Notes: generated from the sequence alone by a model not told the origin. A DNA stretch of 6,418 bases from Noviherbaspirillum sp. (GCA_028292785.1 JAQGLQ010000042.1:1-6418), one strand, 5' to 3'; shown: positions 1-6,415, counted from the first letter of the stretch. Program-made: numbers and translations.

Positions 1-2535
1 TTTGCGCAGCAAGGCCTGACCGGTAGCTTCTCGGGCAAGCATCTGATGCCGCTTCAGCGGCAGCAGGGCAAGCCGGGCGGCATGATCGACGTCGCCGGAA
101 AACTCGACGGGTTCGATCTGAAGAAGATCGATGCCTATCTCCCCCTCGCCACTCCCCCGGCGTTGCGCACCTGGCTTACCGGCGCGCTGCTGGGAGGCAC
201 GGCGAACGATGTGAAGATCAAGCTGAAGGGCGACCTCGCGCAATTCCCCTTCCATGCCAAGGCAGGCGAAAAGCCCCAGGGCGAATTCAGCATCGCCGGC
301 AAGATCGACAAGGGAAAACTGGACTACCTTCCCGGCAAATTCAGCAAGGATGGCAAGCTGCCATTCTGGCCTCTGATCGAGGACATCAAGGGCAGCATCG
401 TGTTCGATCGTGCCCGCATGGAGATCAAGGCCGACAGCGCGAAAACGCACGCCGCGTCGCTTTCGAACGTCAAGGTGGTTCTTCCGGATCTGATCACGCA
501 TGACAAGCAGCTTTTGATCGAGGGCGACGCCGAGGGCACGCTGCAGGACATGCTGGCGTATGTCATCGATAGCCCGGTGACGGAATGGATCGCGCATTTC
601 ACGGACGAGACCAAAGCCAGCGGCAATGCGAAGCTCGGATTGAAGCTGCTTTTGCCGCTCGAGCATATGACGGATGCTCGGGTGCAAGGCACCTTGCAGT
701 TCATGAACAACAATATAGCGTTGATGAATACCTTGCCGCCTCTGCTGGCGGCCAGCGGCAAGCTCGAATTCAATGAAAAGGGCTTCAACCTTTCCGGCGT
801 CAAGGCACATTTCCTCGATGGTCCGGTCACCGTCAGCGGCGGCACGCAGCGCGACGGCACCATCCTGGTCAAGGCGGACGGCAGCCTGTCCGCCGACGGA
901 GTGCGCAGGATGTATTCCTCTTCATCGACCCGGCAATTGCTGGACCGCGTAACCGGAGCGGCGAGATTCGGCGCCACCATCCGGGTGAAAAACAAGCAGC
1001 CCGAAATCGTGGTCGAGTCCAGCCTGCAGGGACTGGGCCTCGATTTTCCGGCGCCCCTGGGCAAGGCGGGAAGCGAAAGCCTGCCCCTGAAATTCGAACT
1101 GACAAGCCTACCATCCAACGACGCATCCGTGCTTCGCGATGAAATAAGGCTGTCGCTGGGATCGGCCATCGCCGCCCGTTATGAACGTCGGAAGCCGGCG
1201 GAAAAGATGGCGGAATGGCGGGTTTTGAACGGCGGCATCGGCGTCAACGTGCCGGCGCCGCAACCCGACAGCGGCCTGGTCGCGAACGTCAACCTGAAGT
1301 CGCTCGATATCGACGCCTGGCGCAATGCTTTCGCATCGGGAGGTTCGGCCCCGACCGAACGGGGCAGGCAGCCGGACGCATTGGGCATTGCGCAATACAT
1401 CGAGCCCGAGGCGATTGCGGCGCGTGCGACCGAACTGATCGTCATGGGCAAGAAACTCGACAACGTGGTGGTCGGCGCATCGCATCAGAAAGGCGTATGG
1501 CAGGCCAACATAGACTCGGAGCAGGCTTCCGGCTATGTCACCTGGAACGAATCCCCGTCAGGTGCCGGCCTGGGGCGGGTGACCGCGCGGCTTGCATCGC
1601 TGATCATTCCGAAATCGGCCGCCACCGAAGTCAGCGAATTATTGGAAGGCAAAAATAGCGCGACCCAGATGCCCGGCCTGGACATCGTCGCTGAAAATTT
1701 CCAGCTGCTTGGCAAGCACTTCGGCCACCTCGAACTCGCGGCGAACAATATCCGCGGCGGCGCCGGCAGCGAATGGCGCATCAGCAAACTGTCGATCACC
1801 AATCCCGACGCCCAATTCATGGCGACCGGTTCCTGGAGTCCCAGAGGCGGCGATAATCATTCGGGCCTCAACTATCGGCTCGATATCGCCGATGCCGGCA
1901 GACTGCTCGAACGTTTCGGCTTCGAGCATGTGCTGCGCGGCGGCAAAGGCAAGATGGAGGGCGACGTGAGCTGGAAAGGACTGCCGTTCTCCATCGACAT
2001 CCCCAGCCTGTCCGGGCATGTTCAGCTCGATATGGCGGCGGGACAGTTTCTGAAGGTCGAGCCTGGCGCAGCCAAGCTGCTCGGCGTGCTGAGCCTGCAA
2101 TCGCTGCCGCGCAGGCTTGTGCTTGATTTCCGCGACGTGTTCAGCGAGGGCTTCGCCTTCGACGGCGTGTCTGCCAAGGCGACCATCTCGAATGGCATTG
2201 CCACCACCGATAATTTCAAGATGCGGGGTTCCGCGGCCACGGTGCTGATCGACGGAACCGCCGACATTGGCAAGGAGTCGCAAAATCTGCGCGTGGTCGT
2301 GATTCCCGAAATTAACGTCGGTGCGGCCTCGGTCGTATATGGGCTCGCGGTCAATCCGGTGATCGGCGTCGGTACCTTTCTTGCCCAGTTGTTCCTGCGC
2401 GAGCCATTGATGAGGGCCTTTACCTTCGAATATGAAGTCAGCGGTCCGTGGACGGACCCGGTGGTCACCAAGCTGCTGCGAAAATCGGCCGTGCCGGCCG
2501 GCGAGAATGGCCGGGCTTCCGGGAATAATGGGTAA
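1..2535 (+). CDS. yhdP: YhdP family AsmA-like envelope protein, 3' part (5' end outside window)
   Basis: The reading frame is open from base 1 and ends at TAA 2533-2535, giving the C-terminal 844 residues. Full-length members have roughly 1270-1400 residues, so the N-terminal membrane anchor and first third are missing because the window cuts the gene, not because it is broken. The protein is built of alternating beta-strand stretches such as GKLEFNEKGFNLSG and GTLQFMNNNIALMN. This fits the repeating beta-groove of AsmA-like bridge proteins (YhdP, TamB, YdbH). The C-terminal part holds an AsmA-like region with a hydrophobic stretch (INVGAASVVYGLAVNPVIGVG, about residues 771-790) followed by FTFEYEVSGPWTDP, a recognisable family ending. 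In E. coli YhdP acts between inner and outer membranes in phospholipid delivery and envelope permeability; that role is transferred here by family. The Nit hydrolase gene follows after 22 bp, suggesting co-transcription. The ATG at 46 is internal, not the start. Confidence 0.88.
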   Translation, partial: FAQQGLTGSFSGKHLMPLQRQQGKPGGMIDVAGKLDGFDLKKIDAYLPLATPPALRTWLTGALLGGTANDVKIKLKGDLAQFPFHAKAGEKPQGEFSIAGKIDKGKLDYLPGKFSKDGKLPFWPLIEDIKGSIVFDRARMEIKADSAKTHAASLSNVKVVLPDLITHDKQLLIEGDAEGTLQDMLAYVIDSPVTEWIAHFTDETKASGNAKLGLKLLLPLEHMTDARVQGTLQFMNNNIALMNTLPPLLAASGKLEFNEKGFNLSGVKAHFLDGPVTVSGGTQRDGTILVKADGSLSADGVRRMYSSSSTRQLLDRVTGAARFGATIRVKNKQPEIVVESSLQGLGLDFPAPLGKAGSESLPLKFELTSLPSNDASVLRDEIRLSLGSAIAARYERRKPAEKMAEWRVLNGGIGVNVPAPQPDSGLVANVNLKSLDIDAWRNAFASGGSAPTERGRQPDALGIAQYIEPEAIAARATELIVMGKKLDNVVVGASHQKGVWQANIDSEQASGYVTWNESPSGAGLGRVTARLASLIIPKSAATEVSELLEGKNSATQMPGLDIVAENFQLLGKHFGHLELAANNIRGGAGSEWRISKLSITNPDAQFMATGSWSPRGGDNHSGLNYRLDIADAGRLLERFGFEHVLRGGKGKMEGDVSWKGLPFSIDIPSLSGHVQLDMAAGQFLKVEPGAAKLLGVLSLQSLPRRLVLDFRDVFSEGFAFDGVSAKATISNGIATTDNFKMRGSAATVLIDGTADIGKESQNLRVVVIPEINVGAASVVYGLAVNPVIGVGTFLAQLFLREPLMRAFTFEYEVSGPWTDPVVTKLLRKSAVPAGENGRASGNNG

Positions 2536-2546
2536 CGCGAATCGAC

Positions 2547-2553
2547 AGGAAGG
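2547..2553 (+). promoter_or_regulatory. Ribosome binding site of the Nit hydrolase gene
   Basis: AGGAAGG lies 4 bases before the ATG at 2558 and 10 bases before a second in-frame ATG at 2564. It decides the start in favour of 2558 (or 2564) over the in-frame upstream ATGs at 2432 and 2528, neither of which has a comparable site. Confidence 0.7.
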
Positions 2554-2557
2554 CGCT

Positions 2558-3379
2558 ATGGGCATGAACGCAAAACACGCAAGAATCGCTGCTATCCAGA
2601 TGGTTTCGACGCCGCACGTGGAAGAAAATCTTGCAGCCGCGCGCCGCCTGATCGCGGATGCCGCGCGGCAGGGAGCGCAACTGGTGCTGCTGCCGGAATA
2701 CTGGCCGATACTCGGCATGCACGAGTCGGACAAGGTTGCGCATGCCGAGCGCTTCGGGGCGGGCGATGCTCCGATTCAAGCCTTCATGGCGGAAGCCGCG
2801 CGCGAACACGGGATCTGGCTGATCGGCGGTACCCTGCCAATGGTGGCGCCGGAAGCCGGAAAAGTATTGAACACCACGATGGTGTATGACCCGGCCGGCA
2901 ATCATGTGGGGCGCTACGACAAGATTCATCTGTTCAGCTTCACGAAGGGAGAGGAGTCCTACGACGAGGCGCGCACCATCGCTCATGGCTCGCAGATCGC
3001 GACCTTCGATGCGCCGTTCGGCAAGGTCGGTCTGTCCGTTTGCTACGACCTGCGCTTTCCCGAGCTTTACCGCGCGATGGGCGAGTGCGCCCTGATCGTG
3101 ATGCCGGCCGCGTTCACTTATACGACAGGCAGGGCGCACTGGGAAATCCTGCTGCGCGCCCGCGCTATCGAAAACCAGTGTTATCTGCTCGCGGCCGCGC
3201 AGGGCGGGCTCCATCCGAACGGCCGCCGCACCTGGGGGCACAGCATGCTGGTCGATCCCTGGGGCGAAGTGAAAGCCGTGCTGGCGGAGGGCGAGGGTGT
3301 CGTGATCGGCGATATGCAGATCGAGCACCTGCAGCGCATACGGGAAAGCTTGCCGGCTCTCAGGCACAGGCGCTTGTGA
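2558..3379 (+). CDS. Carbon-nitrogen hydrolase, Nit1/Nit2-like (probable deaminated glutathione amidase)
   Basis: This is a 273-residue nitrilase-superfamily amidase of normal family length. The catalytic triad is visible in its usual contexts: Glu47 in LVLLPEYWP, Lys122 in GRYDKIHLF and the nucleophile Cys162 in LSVCYDLRFPELYR. Further family marks are TGRAHWEILLRARAIENQ (about 190-207) and GRRTWGHSMLVDPWG (about 222-236). These resemble Nit1-type proteins, which hydrolyse deaminated glutathione to 2-oxoglutarate and Cys-Gly as metabolite repair. An omega-amidase (Nit2-like) activity on 2-oxoglutaramate or 2-oxosuccinamate is the main alternative, and sequence alone does not settle it. No signal peptide is seen, so it is probably cytosolic. 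The start at 2558 is chosen for its AGGAAGG site and because the protein then begins ARIAAIQMVST, the usual family N-terminus; 2564 is also possible. The gene lies 22 bp after yhdP, so it is probably translated from the same mRNA. Confidence 0.9.
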   Translation: MGMNAKHARIAAIQMVSTPHVEENLAAARRLIADAARQGAQLVLLPEYWPILGMHESDKVAHAERFGAGDAPIQAFMAEAAREHGIWLIGGTLPMVAPEAGKVLNTTMVYDPAGNHVGRYDKIHLFSFTKGEESYDEARTIAHGSQIATFDAPFGKVGLSVCYDLRFPELYRAMGECALIVMPAAFTYTTGRAHWEILLRARAIENQCYLLAAAQGGLHPNGRRTWGHSMLVDPWGEVKAVLAEGEGVVIGDMQIEHLQRIRESLPALRHRRL

Positions 3380-3419
3380 CCACGCCGGTGCCGCCGTCGC
3401 CCGATATCGGTGCCGGCCA

Positions 3420-3446
3420 TTGCCGCGGCTGCATATGTTCTACAAT
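3420..3446 (+). promoter_or_regulatory. Candidate sigma70 promoter for tldD
   Basis: TACAAT (3441-3446) matches the -10 consensus at five of six positions. TTGCCG (3420-3425) matches the -35 at four of six, with a short 15-bp spacer. It sits about 60 bp before the tldD start in a 126-bp gap, where a separate promoter would make sense. The spacer is not optimal, so tldD may equally be read through from yhdP and the hydrolase gene. Confidence 0.35.
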
Positions 3447-3505
3447 GAGACAATCCATTGCCACCCATCGATGATTCGCGCTGATGTGTCGCGAACGACA
3501 ACACC

Positions 3506-4966
3506 ATGAACCTATTTGAACCGAATCTCCAGACTCTGGCCGCTGCGCGTGAAGTTCTGCTTACTCCTTTCGGGCTCGACGAATCGAAACTGATCAATGC
3601 GCTGGGAGAGATATTCACGCACCGCGTCGATTATGCCGATTTGTATTTCCAGTTCACCAAGAACGAGGGCTGGAGCCTTGAAGAAGGAATCGTCAAGACC
3701 GGCAGTTTCGCGATCGGCCAGGGCGTCGGCGTGCGGGCCGTATCGGGCGACAAGACAGCGTTTTCCTATTCCGATGAAATTTCCGAGCGCGCCTTGCTCG
3801 AAGCAGCGGCGGCCACGCGCACCATTGCGCGCCAGGGCGCCGGCAGGATCAAGGTTGCTTCCTCGATACATCCCGTTGGCGGCCGTGCCCTGTATCTGCC
3901 GAACGATCCGCTCGCATCGCTGGACGCCACCGAGAAAGTAAAACTGCTGGAAAAAGTTGAGCGCATCGCGCGCGCAAAGGATCCGCGCGTGGTGCAGGTG
4001 ATGGCGGGTCTCGCCGGCGAATACGATGTGGTGCTGGTAGTACGCAGCGATGGCGTGCTCGCGGCCGATATCCGGCCTTTGGTCCGCCTCTCGCTCACCG
4101 TGATCGCCGAACAGAATGGACGGCGCGAAGTCGGCAGTGGCGGTGGCGGCGGACGCTTCAGCTATGCCTATTTCACCGACGAGATCCTCGAGGAATATGC
4201 GCGCAAGGCGGTTGATTCGGCGCTGGTCAATCTCGATGCGCGTCCCGCGCCCGCCGGCCCGACCACGGTGGTGCTCGGCCCCGGATGGCCCGGAGTCCTG
4301 TTGCACGAAGCGATAGGCCACGGGCTCGAAGGCGACTTCAACCGAAAGGGATCGAGCGCTTTCTCGGGCCGCATCGGCGAACGCGTAGCGGCCAGGGGAG
4401 TGACCGTGGTTGACGATGGCACGATCGCCGACCGCCGGGGTTCGCTCAACATCGACGACGAAGGCAATCCGACGCAATGCACGACCCTGATCGAAGATGG
4501 CATTCTTAAAGGCTATATCCAGGACACGATGAATGCGCGCCTGATGAACATGCCCGTCACCGGCAATGCGCGGCGCGAGTCGTTCGCGCATCTGCCCATG
4601 CCGCGCATGACCAATACCTACATGCTTGGCGGCGACAAGGATCCCCAGGAGATCATCGCATCGGTGAAACGCGGTTTGTACGCGGTGAATTTCGGCGGCG
4701 GTCAGGTCGACATCACCAACGGCAAATTCGTGTTTTCAGCGAGCGAAGCCTATATGATCGAGGACGGCGTCGTGACCTATCCGGTCAAGGGTGCGACGCT
4801 GATCGGCAATGGCCCGGACATCCTCAACCACGTATCCATGATCGGCAACGACATGCGCCTCGACAGCGGCGTCGGCGTTTGCGGCAAGGAGGGACAGAGC
4901 GTGCCTGTGGGCGTCGGTCAGCCGACCTTGCGCATCGACGGCATGACGGTGGGCGGTACGGCCTGA
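3506..4966 (+). CDS. tldD: TldD, zinc metalloprotease subunit of the TldD/TldE (PmbA) complex
   Basis: This 486-residue protein is full length compared with E. coli TldD (481 residues) and resembles it throughout. The metal site is HEAIGH (His267, Glu268, His272), the HExxxH form typical of TldD. A conserved Cys459 in GVGVCGKEGQS near the C-terminus serves as further zinc ligand in the family. Other family marks are IGQGVGVRAVSGDKTAFSY (about 71-89), GWPGVLLHEAIGHGLEGDFNR, LPMPRMTNTYML and the ending VGVGQPTLRIDGMTVGGTA. TldD pairs with TldE to form a cytosolic protease that degrades unfolded peptides; in E. coli it matures microcin B17 and degrades the antitoxin CcdA. No tldE or RiPP precursor is in this window, so a housekeeping role is the default. 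The ATG at 3506 is the only start after the in-frame stop at 3482, but no clear Shine-Dalgarno precedes it. Confidence 0.96.
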   Translation: MNLFEPNLQTLAAAREVLLTPFGLDESKLINALGEIFTHRVDYADLYFQFTKNEGWSLEEGIVKTGSFAIGQGVGVRAVSGDKTAFSYSDEISERALLEAAAATRTIARQGAGRIKVASSIHPVGGRALYLPNDPLASLDATEKVKLLEKVERIARAKDPRVVQVMAGLAGEYDVVLVVRSDGVLAADIRPLVRLSLTVIAEQNGRREVGSGGGGGRFSYAYFTDEILEEYARKAVDSALVNLDARPAPAGPTTVVLGPGWPGVLLHEAIGHGLEGDFNRKGSSAFSGRIGERVAARGVTVVDDGTIADRRGSLNIDDEGNPTQCTTLIEDGILKGYIQDTMNARLMNMPVTGNARRESFAHLPMPRMTNTYMLGGDKDPQEIIASVKRGLYAVNFGGGQVDITNGKFVFSASEAYMIEDGVVTYPVKGATLIGNGPDILNHVSMIGNDMRLDSGVGVCGKEGQSVPVGVGQPTLRIDGMTVGGTA

Positions 4967-5107
4967 ATCAAAGCAATGGACAATGCCGGTTTTATGGTCA
5001 TATCGGCATCATTCAGAGCGAAAGAACGGAATCGGACACTCGCAAAGCTTGCTAAATGGCTTGAATTGCTGCACCATTAATTCAAATTTGATTGAACGGC
5101 TTCAGAC
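4967..5107. other. Non-coding stretch between tldD and the aroG leader ORF
   Basis: No gene is supported here. It contains an imperfect hairpin just after tldD (4983-4990 pairing with 5002-5009, one G-U pair). Further on there is a 7-bp inverted repeat, TTGAATT (5061-5067) and AATTCAA (5079-5085), and an overlapping perfect palindrome TCAAATTTGA (5082-5091). The aroG promoter should lie here. TTGAAT (5061-5066) is a possible -35, with TCAAAT or CAAATT about 15-16 bp downstream as a poor -10, so I cannot place the promoter with confidence. The base composition is clearly more AT-rich than the flanking genes. Confidence 0.5.
4983..5009 (+). terminator. Weak hairpin downstream of tldD, possible transcript 3' end
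   Basis: ATGCCGGT (4983-4990) pairs with ATCGGCAT (5002-5009), giving 8 bp including one G-U, with an 11-nt loop. It lies 16 bp after the tldD stop. No U-run follows, so it is not a classical intrinsic terminator; it may stabilise the 3' end of the tldD mRNA or be chance. Confidence 0.25.
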
Positions 5108-5188
5108 ATGACCTTCGCGCGCTTCCACTTTTATTTTTACTTTAGCTATTCCAGCCCAGGGCGGTGGAGCAGCGGCAGGTTCATATAA
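5108..5188 (+). CDS. Phe/Tyr-rich leader peptide of the aroG attenuator
   Basis: This is a 26-codon ORF, ATG 5108-5110 to TAA 5186-5188. The peptide begins MTFARFHFYFYFSYSS and ends with residues 17-26, PGRWSSGRFI. It has Phe at 3, 6, 8, 10, 12 and 25, Tyr at 9, 11 and 14, and Trp at 20. Codons 8-14 read TTT TAT TTT TAC TTT AGC TAT, so five Phe or Tyr codons follow one another directly. Such runs of the regulated amino acid just before a terminator are the mark of attenuator leaders such as E. coli pheL and trpL. The peptide itself probably has no function; its translation is the sensor. The upstream in-frame stop at 5093-5095 makes 5108 the only ATG. Its Shine-Dalgarno is weak (only AACGG-like bases), the main caveat. 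The downstream target is aroG, the gateway to Phe, Tyr and Trp synthesis, which fits the codon content. Confidence 0.8.
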   Translation: MTFARFHFYFYFSYSSPGRWSSGRFI

Positions 5189-5249
5189 AAGCAGCACGAC
5201 GAAAGAGCCAACCGAAATTCCGAAAAACCGCCAGAGATGGCGGTTTTTT
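5118..5249 (+). promoter_or_regulatory. Ribosome-mediated transcription attenuator upstream of aroG
   Basis: Mutually exclusive RNA pairings can be drawn. (1:2) 5118-5128 pairs with 5164-5174: about 10 bp with bulges at 5123 and 5171, enclosing the Phe/Tyr codon run. (2:3) GGCGGT at 5160-5165 pairs perfectly with ACCGCC at 5227-5232, extendable by GGA 5166-5168 with TCC 5219-5221 across a 5-nt bulge; this is the antiterminator. (3:4) 5223-5232 pairs with 5239-5248, the terminator. Segments 2 and 4 share GGCGGT, the expected signature of competing structures. Inferred action: a ribosome stalled at Phe or Tyr codons 8-12 covers 5118-5128, freeing segment 2 to pair with 3, so transcription continues into aroG. 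A ribosome that reaches the stop codon at 5186 allows 1:2 and 3:4 to form, and transcription ends. The pairings were found by eye, without energy calculation. Confidence 0.75.
5223..5249 (+). terminator. Rho-independent terminator of the aroG leader
   Basis: AAAAACCGCC (5223-5232), loop AGAGAT, then GGCGGTTTTT (5239-5248) form a 10-bp stem with a 5-bp GC core, ending in a run of six T (5244-5249). It lies 34 bp after the leader ORF stop and 54 bp before the aroG ATG. An unconditional terminator here would cut off only the leader, so it makes most sense as the attenuator. The A-run on the left makes it potentially bidirectional. Confidence 0.88.
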
Positions 5250-5292
5250 CATTTATGCATTTTGAAAATACCGAGCTTTAAATTTATTGAAT

Positions 5293-5296
5293 GGAG
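5293..5296 (+). promoter_or_regulatory. Ribosome binding site of aroG
   Basis: GGAG lies 6 bases before the ATG at 5303. The upstream in-frame ATG at 5291 overlaps this site and has only AT-rich sequence before it, so 5303 is preferred. Confidence 0.65.
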
Positions 5297-5302
5297 ATTG
5301 AT

Positions 5303-6400
5303 ATGCCGCGCACCGATGACCTTCGTATCCGTGAATTGAAAGAACTCTTGCCGCCCTCGCATCTGATCCGCGAATTCGCCTGCTCGGACAAGGCGGCCGA
5401 AACGGCGGCGAATGCCCGGACCGCTCTGCATCGCATCCTGCACGGCCAGGACGATCGCCTGATGGTCGTCATCGGTCCATGTTCCATACATGACACGAAA
5501 GCTGCGATGGAGTATGCGAACCGCCTGGTCAAGGAACGCGCGCGTTTTGCAGGAGAACTCGAAATCATCATGCGCGTGTATTTCGAGAAGCCGCGCACTA
5601 CTGTCGGCTGGAAAGGCCTGATCAACGATCCCTATCTGGACAACAGTTTCCGTATCAACGATGGCTTGCGCACCGCGCGCGAACTGCTGCTCAACATCAA
5701 TGAACTCGGGCTGCCTGCCGGCACCGAATTCCTGGATGTGATCAGTCCGCAGTACATCGCCGACCTGATCAGCTGGGGCGCAATTGGCGCGCGCACCACT
5801 GAATCCCAAGTGCACCGTGAACTTGCTTCGGGACTGTCCTGTCCTGTCGGATTCAAGAATGGCACCGACGGCAATGTGAAGATCGCGATCGATGCGATCA
5901 AGGCGGCATCGCAGCCGCACCACTTCCTGTCCGTCACCAAGGGTGGGCATTCGGCCATCGTTTCCACCAACGGCAACGAGGACTGCCACATCATCCTGCG
6001 CGGCGGCAAGGCACCCAATTACGACGCCGCGAGCGTGGATGCCGCGTGCAAGGACATCGCCAATAGCGGTCTTGCCTCGCGCCTGATGATCGATGCCTCG
6101 CATGCGAACAGTTCGAAGAAACCCGAGAACCAGGTGCCGGTATGCGCTGACATCGGCCGGCAGGTTGCGGCGGGCGATACCCGCATCGTCGGCGTGATGG
6201 TTGAATCCCATCTGGTGAGCGGCCGTCAGGATCTGGTGCCAGGGAAAGAGCTGACCTACGGCCAGTCGGTTACAGACGGCTGCATTGACTGGGAATCGAG
6301 CGTAAAAGTGCTGGAAGGATTGGCCGAGGCGGTGAAGCAGCGCCGCCTGCAGGACCAGGGGGATTGTATCGACCGCGATCGCTACGGAGGGGCGTTTTAA
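5303..6400 (+). CDS. aroG: 3-deoxy-7-phosphoheptulonate (DAHP) synthase, class I, AroG type
   Basis: This 365-residue enzyme condenses phosphoenolpyruvate and erythrose 4-phosphate, the first step of the shikimate pathway in the cytosol. It aligns almost without gaps to E. coli AroG (350 residues), shifted by one position. The metal ligands are Cys60 (GPCSIHD), His267 (SHANSS), Glu301 (VMVESHL) and Asp325 (SVTDGC). The substrate-binding residues are Arg91, Lys96 (EKPRTTVGWKGL), Arg164, Lys185 (FKNGTDG) and Arg233. The N-terminal TDDLRIRELKELLPP, Pro149-Gln150, Ser179 and Ser210 (FLSVTK) correspond to the phenylalanine site of E. coli AroG, so Phe-sensitive inhibition is inferred. The C-terminus runs about 16 residues past the E. 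coli end (LQDQGDCIDRDRYGGAF). Start 5303 is chosen for its GGAG site; starting at 5291 would add only four residues. A Phe/Tyr leader and terminator upstream indicate control by attenuation. The stop is 18 bp from the window end. Confidence 0.97.
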   Translation: MPRTDDLRIRELKELLPPSHLIREFACSDKAAETAANARTALHRILHGQDDRLMVVIGPCSIHDTKAAMEYANRLVKERARFAGELEIIMRVYFEKPRTTVGWKGLINDPYLDNSFRINDGLRTARELLLNINELGLPAGTEFLDVISPQYIADLISWGAIGARTTESQVHRELASGLSCPVGFKNGTDGNVKIAIDAIKAASQPHHFLSVTKGGHSAIVSTNGNEDCHIILRGGKAPNYDAASVDAACKDIANSGLASRLMIDASHANSSKKPENQVPVCADIGRQVAAGDTRIVGVMVESHLVSGRQDLVPGKELTYGQSVTDGCIDWESSVKVLEGLAEAVKQRRLQDQGDCIDRDRYGGAF

Positions 6401-6402
6401 AG

Positions 6403-6415
6403 CGCTTGGTAAGCG
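6403..6415 (+). other. Small hairpin after aroG, cut by the window end
   Basis: CGCTT (6403-6407) pairs with AAGCG (6411-6415) around a 3-nt loop, directly after the aroG stop. It could be the start of a terminator, but the window ends at 6418 before any T-run could be seen. Confidence 0.2.

Noticed and set aside
324..1169. Antisense ORF of 281 codons opposite yhdP
   Set aside because: Serine- and arginine-rich shadow of a GC-rich gene. The + frame is continuous YhdP, and the antisense product shows no recognisable domain.
2432..2557. Longer N-terminus for the Nit hydrolase (ATG 2432 or 2528)
   Set aside because: The extra residues would be Arg-rich translation of the yhdP 3' end, lacking family similarity. 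The AGGAAGG site supports 2558.
1639..2733. Antisense ORF of 364 codons across the yhdP-hydrolase junction
   Set aside because: It crosses two real + strand genes with no RBS or domain support; a composition artefact.
3384..3417. Repeat of CGGTGCCG (3386-3393, 3408-3415), also readable as an imperfect hairpin after the hydrolase gene
   Set aside because: GC-rich context makes short repeats likely, and no T-run follows to support a terminator.
3512..4591. Antisense ORF of 359 codons opposite tldD
   Set aside because: The opposite frame encodes TldD with the full metal site; the antisense product resembles no known protein.
5223..5249. Terminator of tldD only
   Set aside because: It lies 256 bp after tldD and just after the Phe/Tyr leader ORF, and its arm is duplicated in the leader. 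An attenuator explains all of this better, though it may also stop tldD readthrough.
5262..5290. Possible promoter directly before aroG (TTGAAA, 17 bp, TATTGA)
   Set aside because: The -35 is good (five of six), but the -10 matches only three of six and the transcript would start at or inside the ribosome binding site. It would also bypass the attenuator. Not strong enough to call.
5249..6211. Antisense ORF of 320 codons opposite aroG
   Set aside because: A mirror of the strongly conserved AroG frame; no independent evidence.
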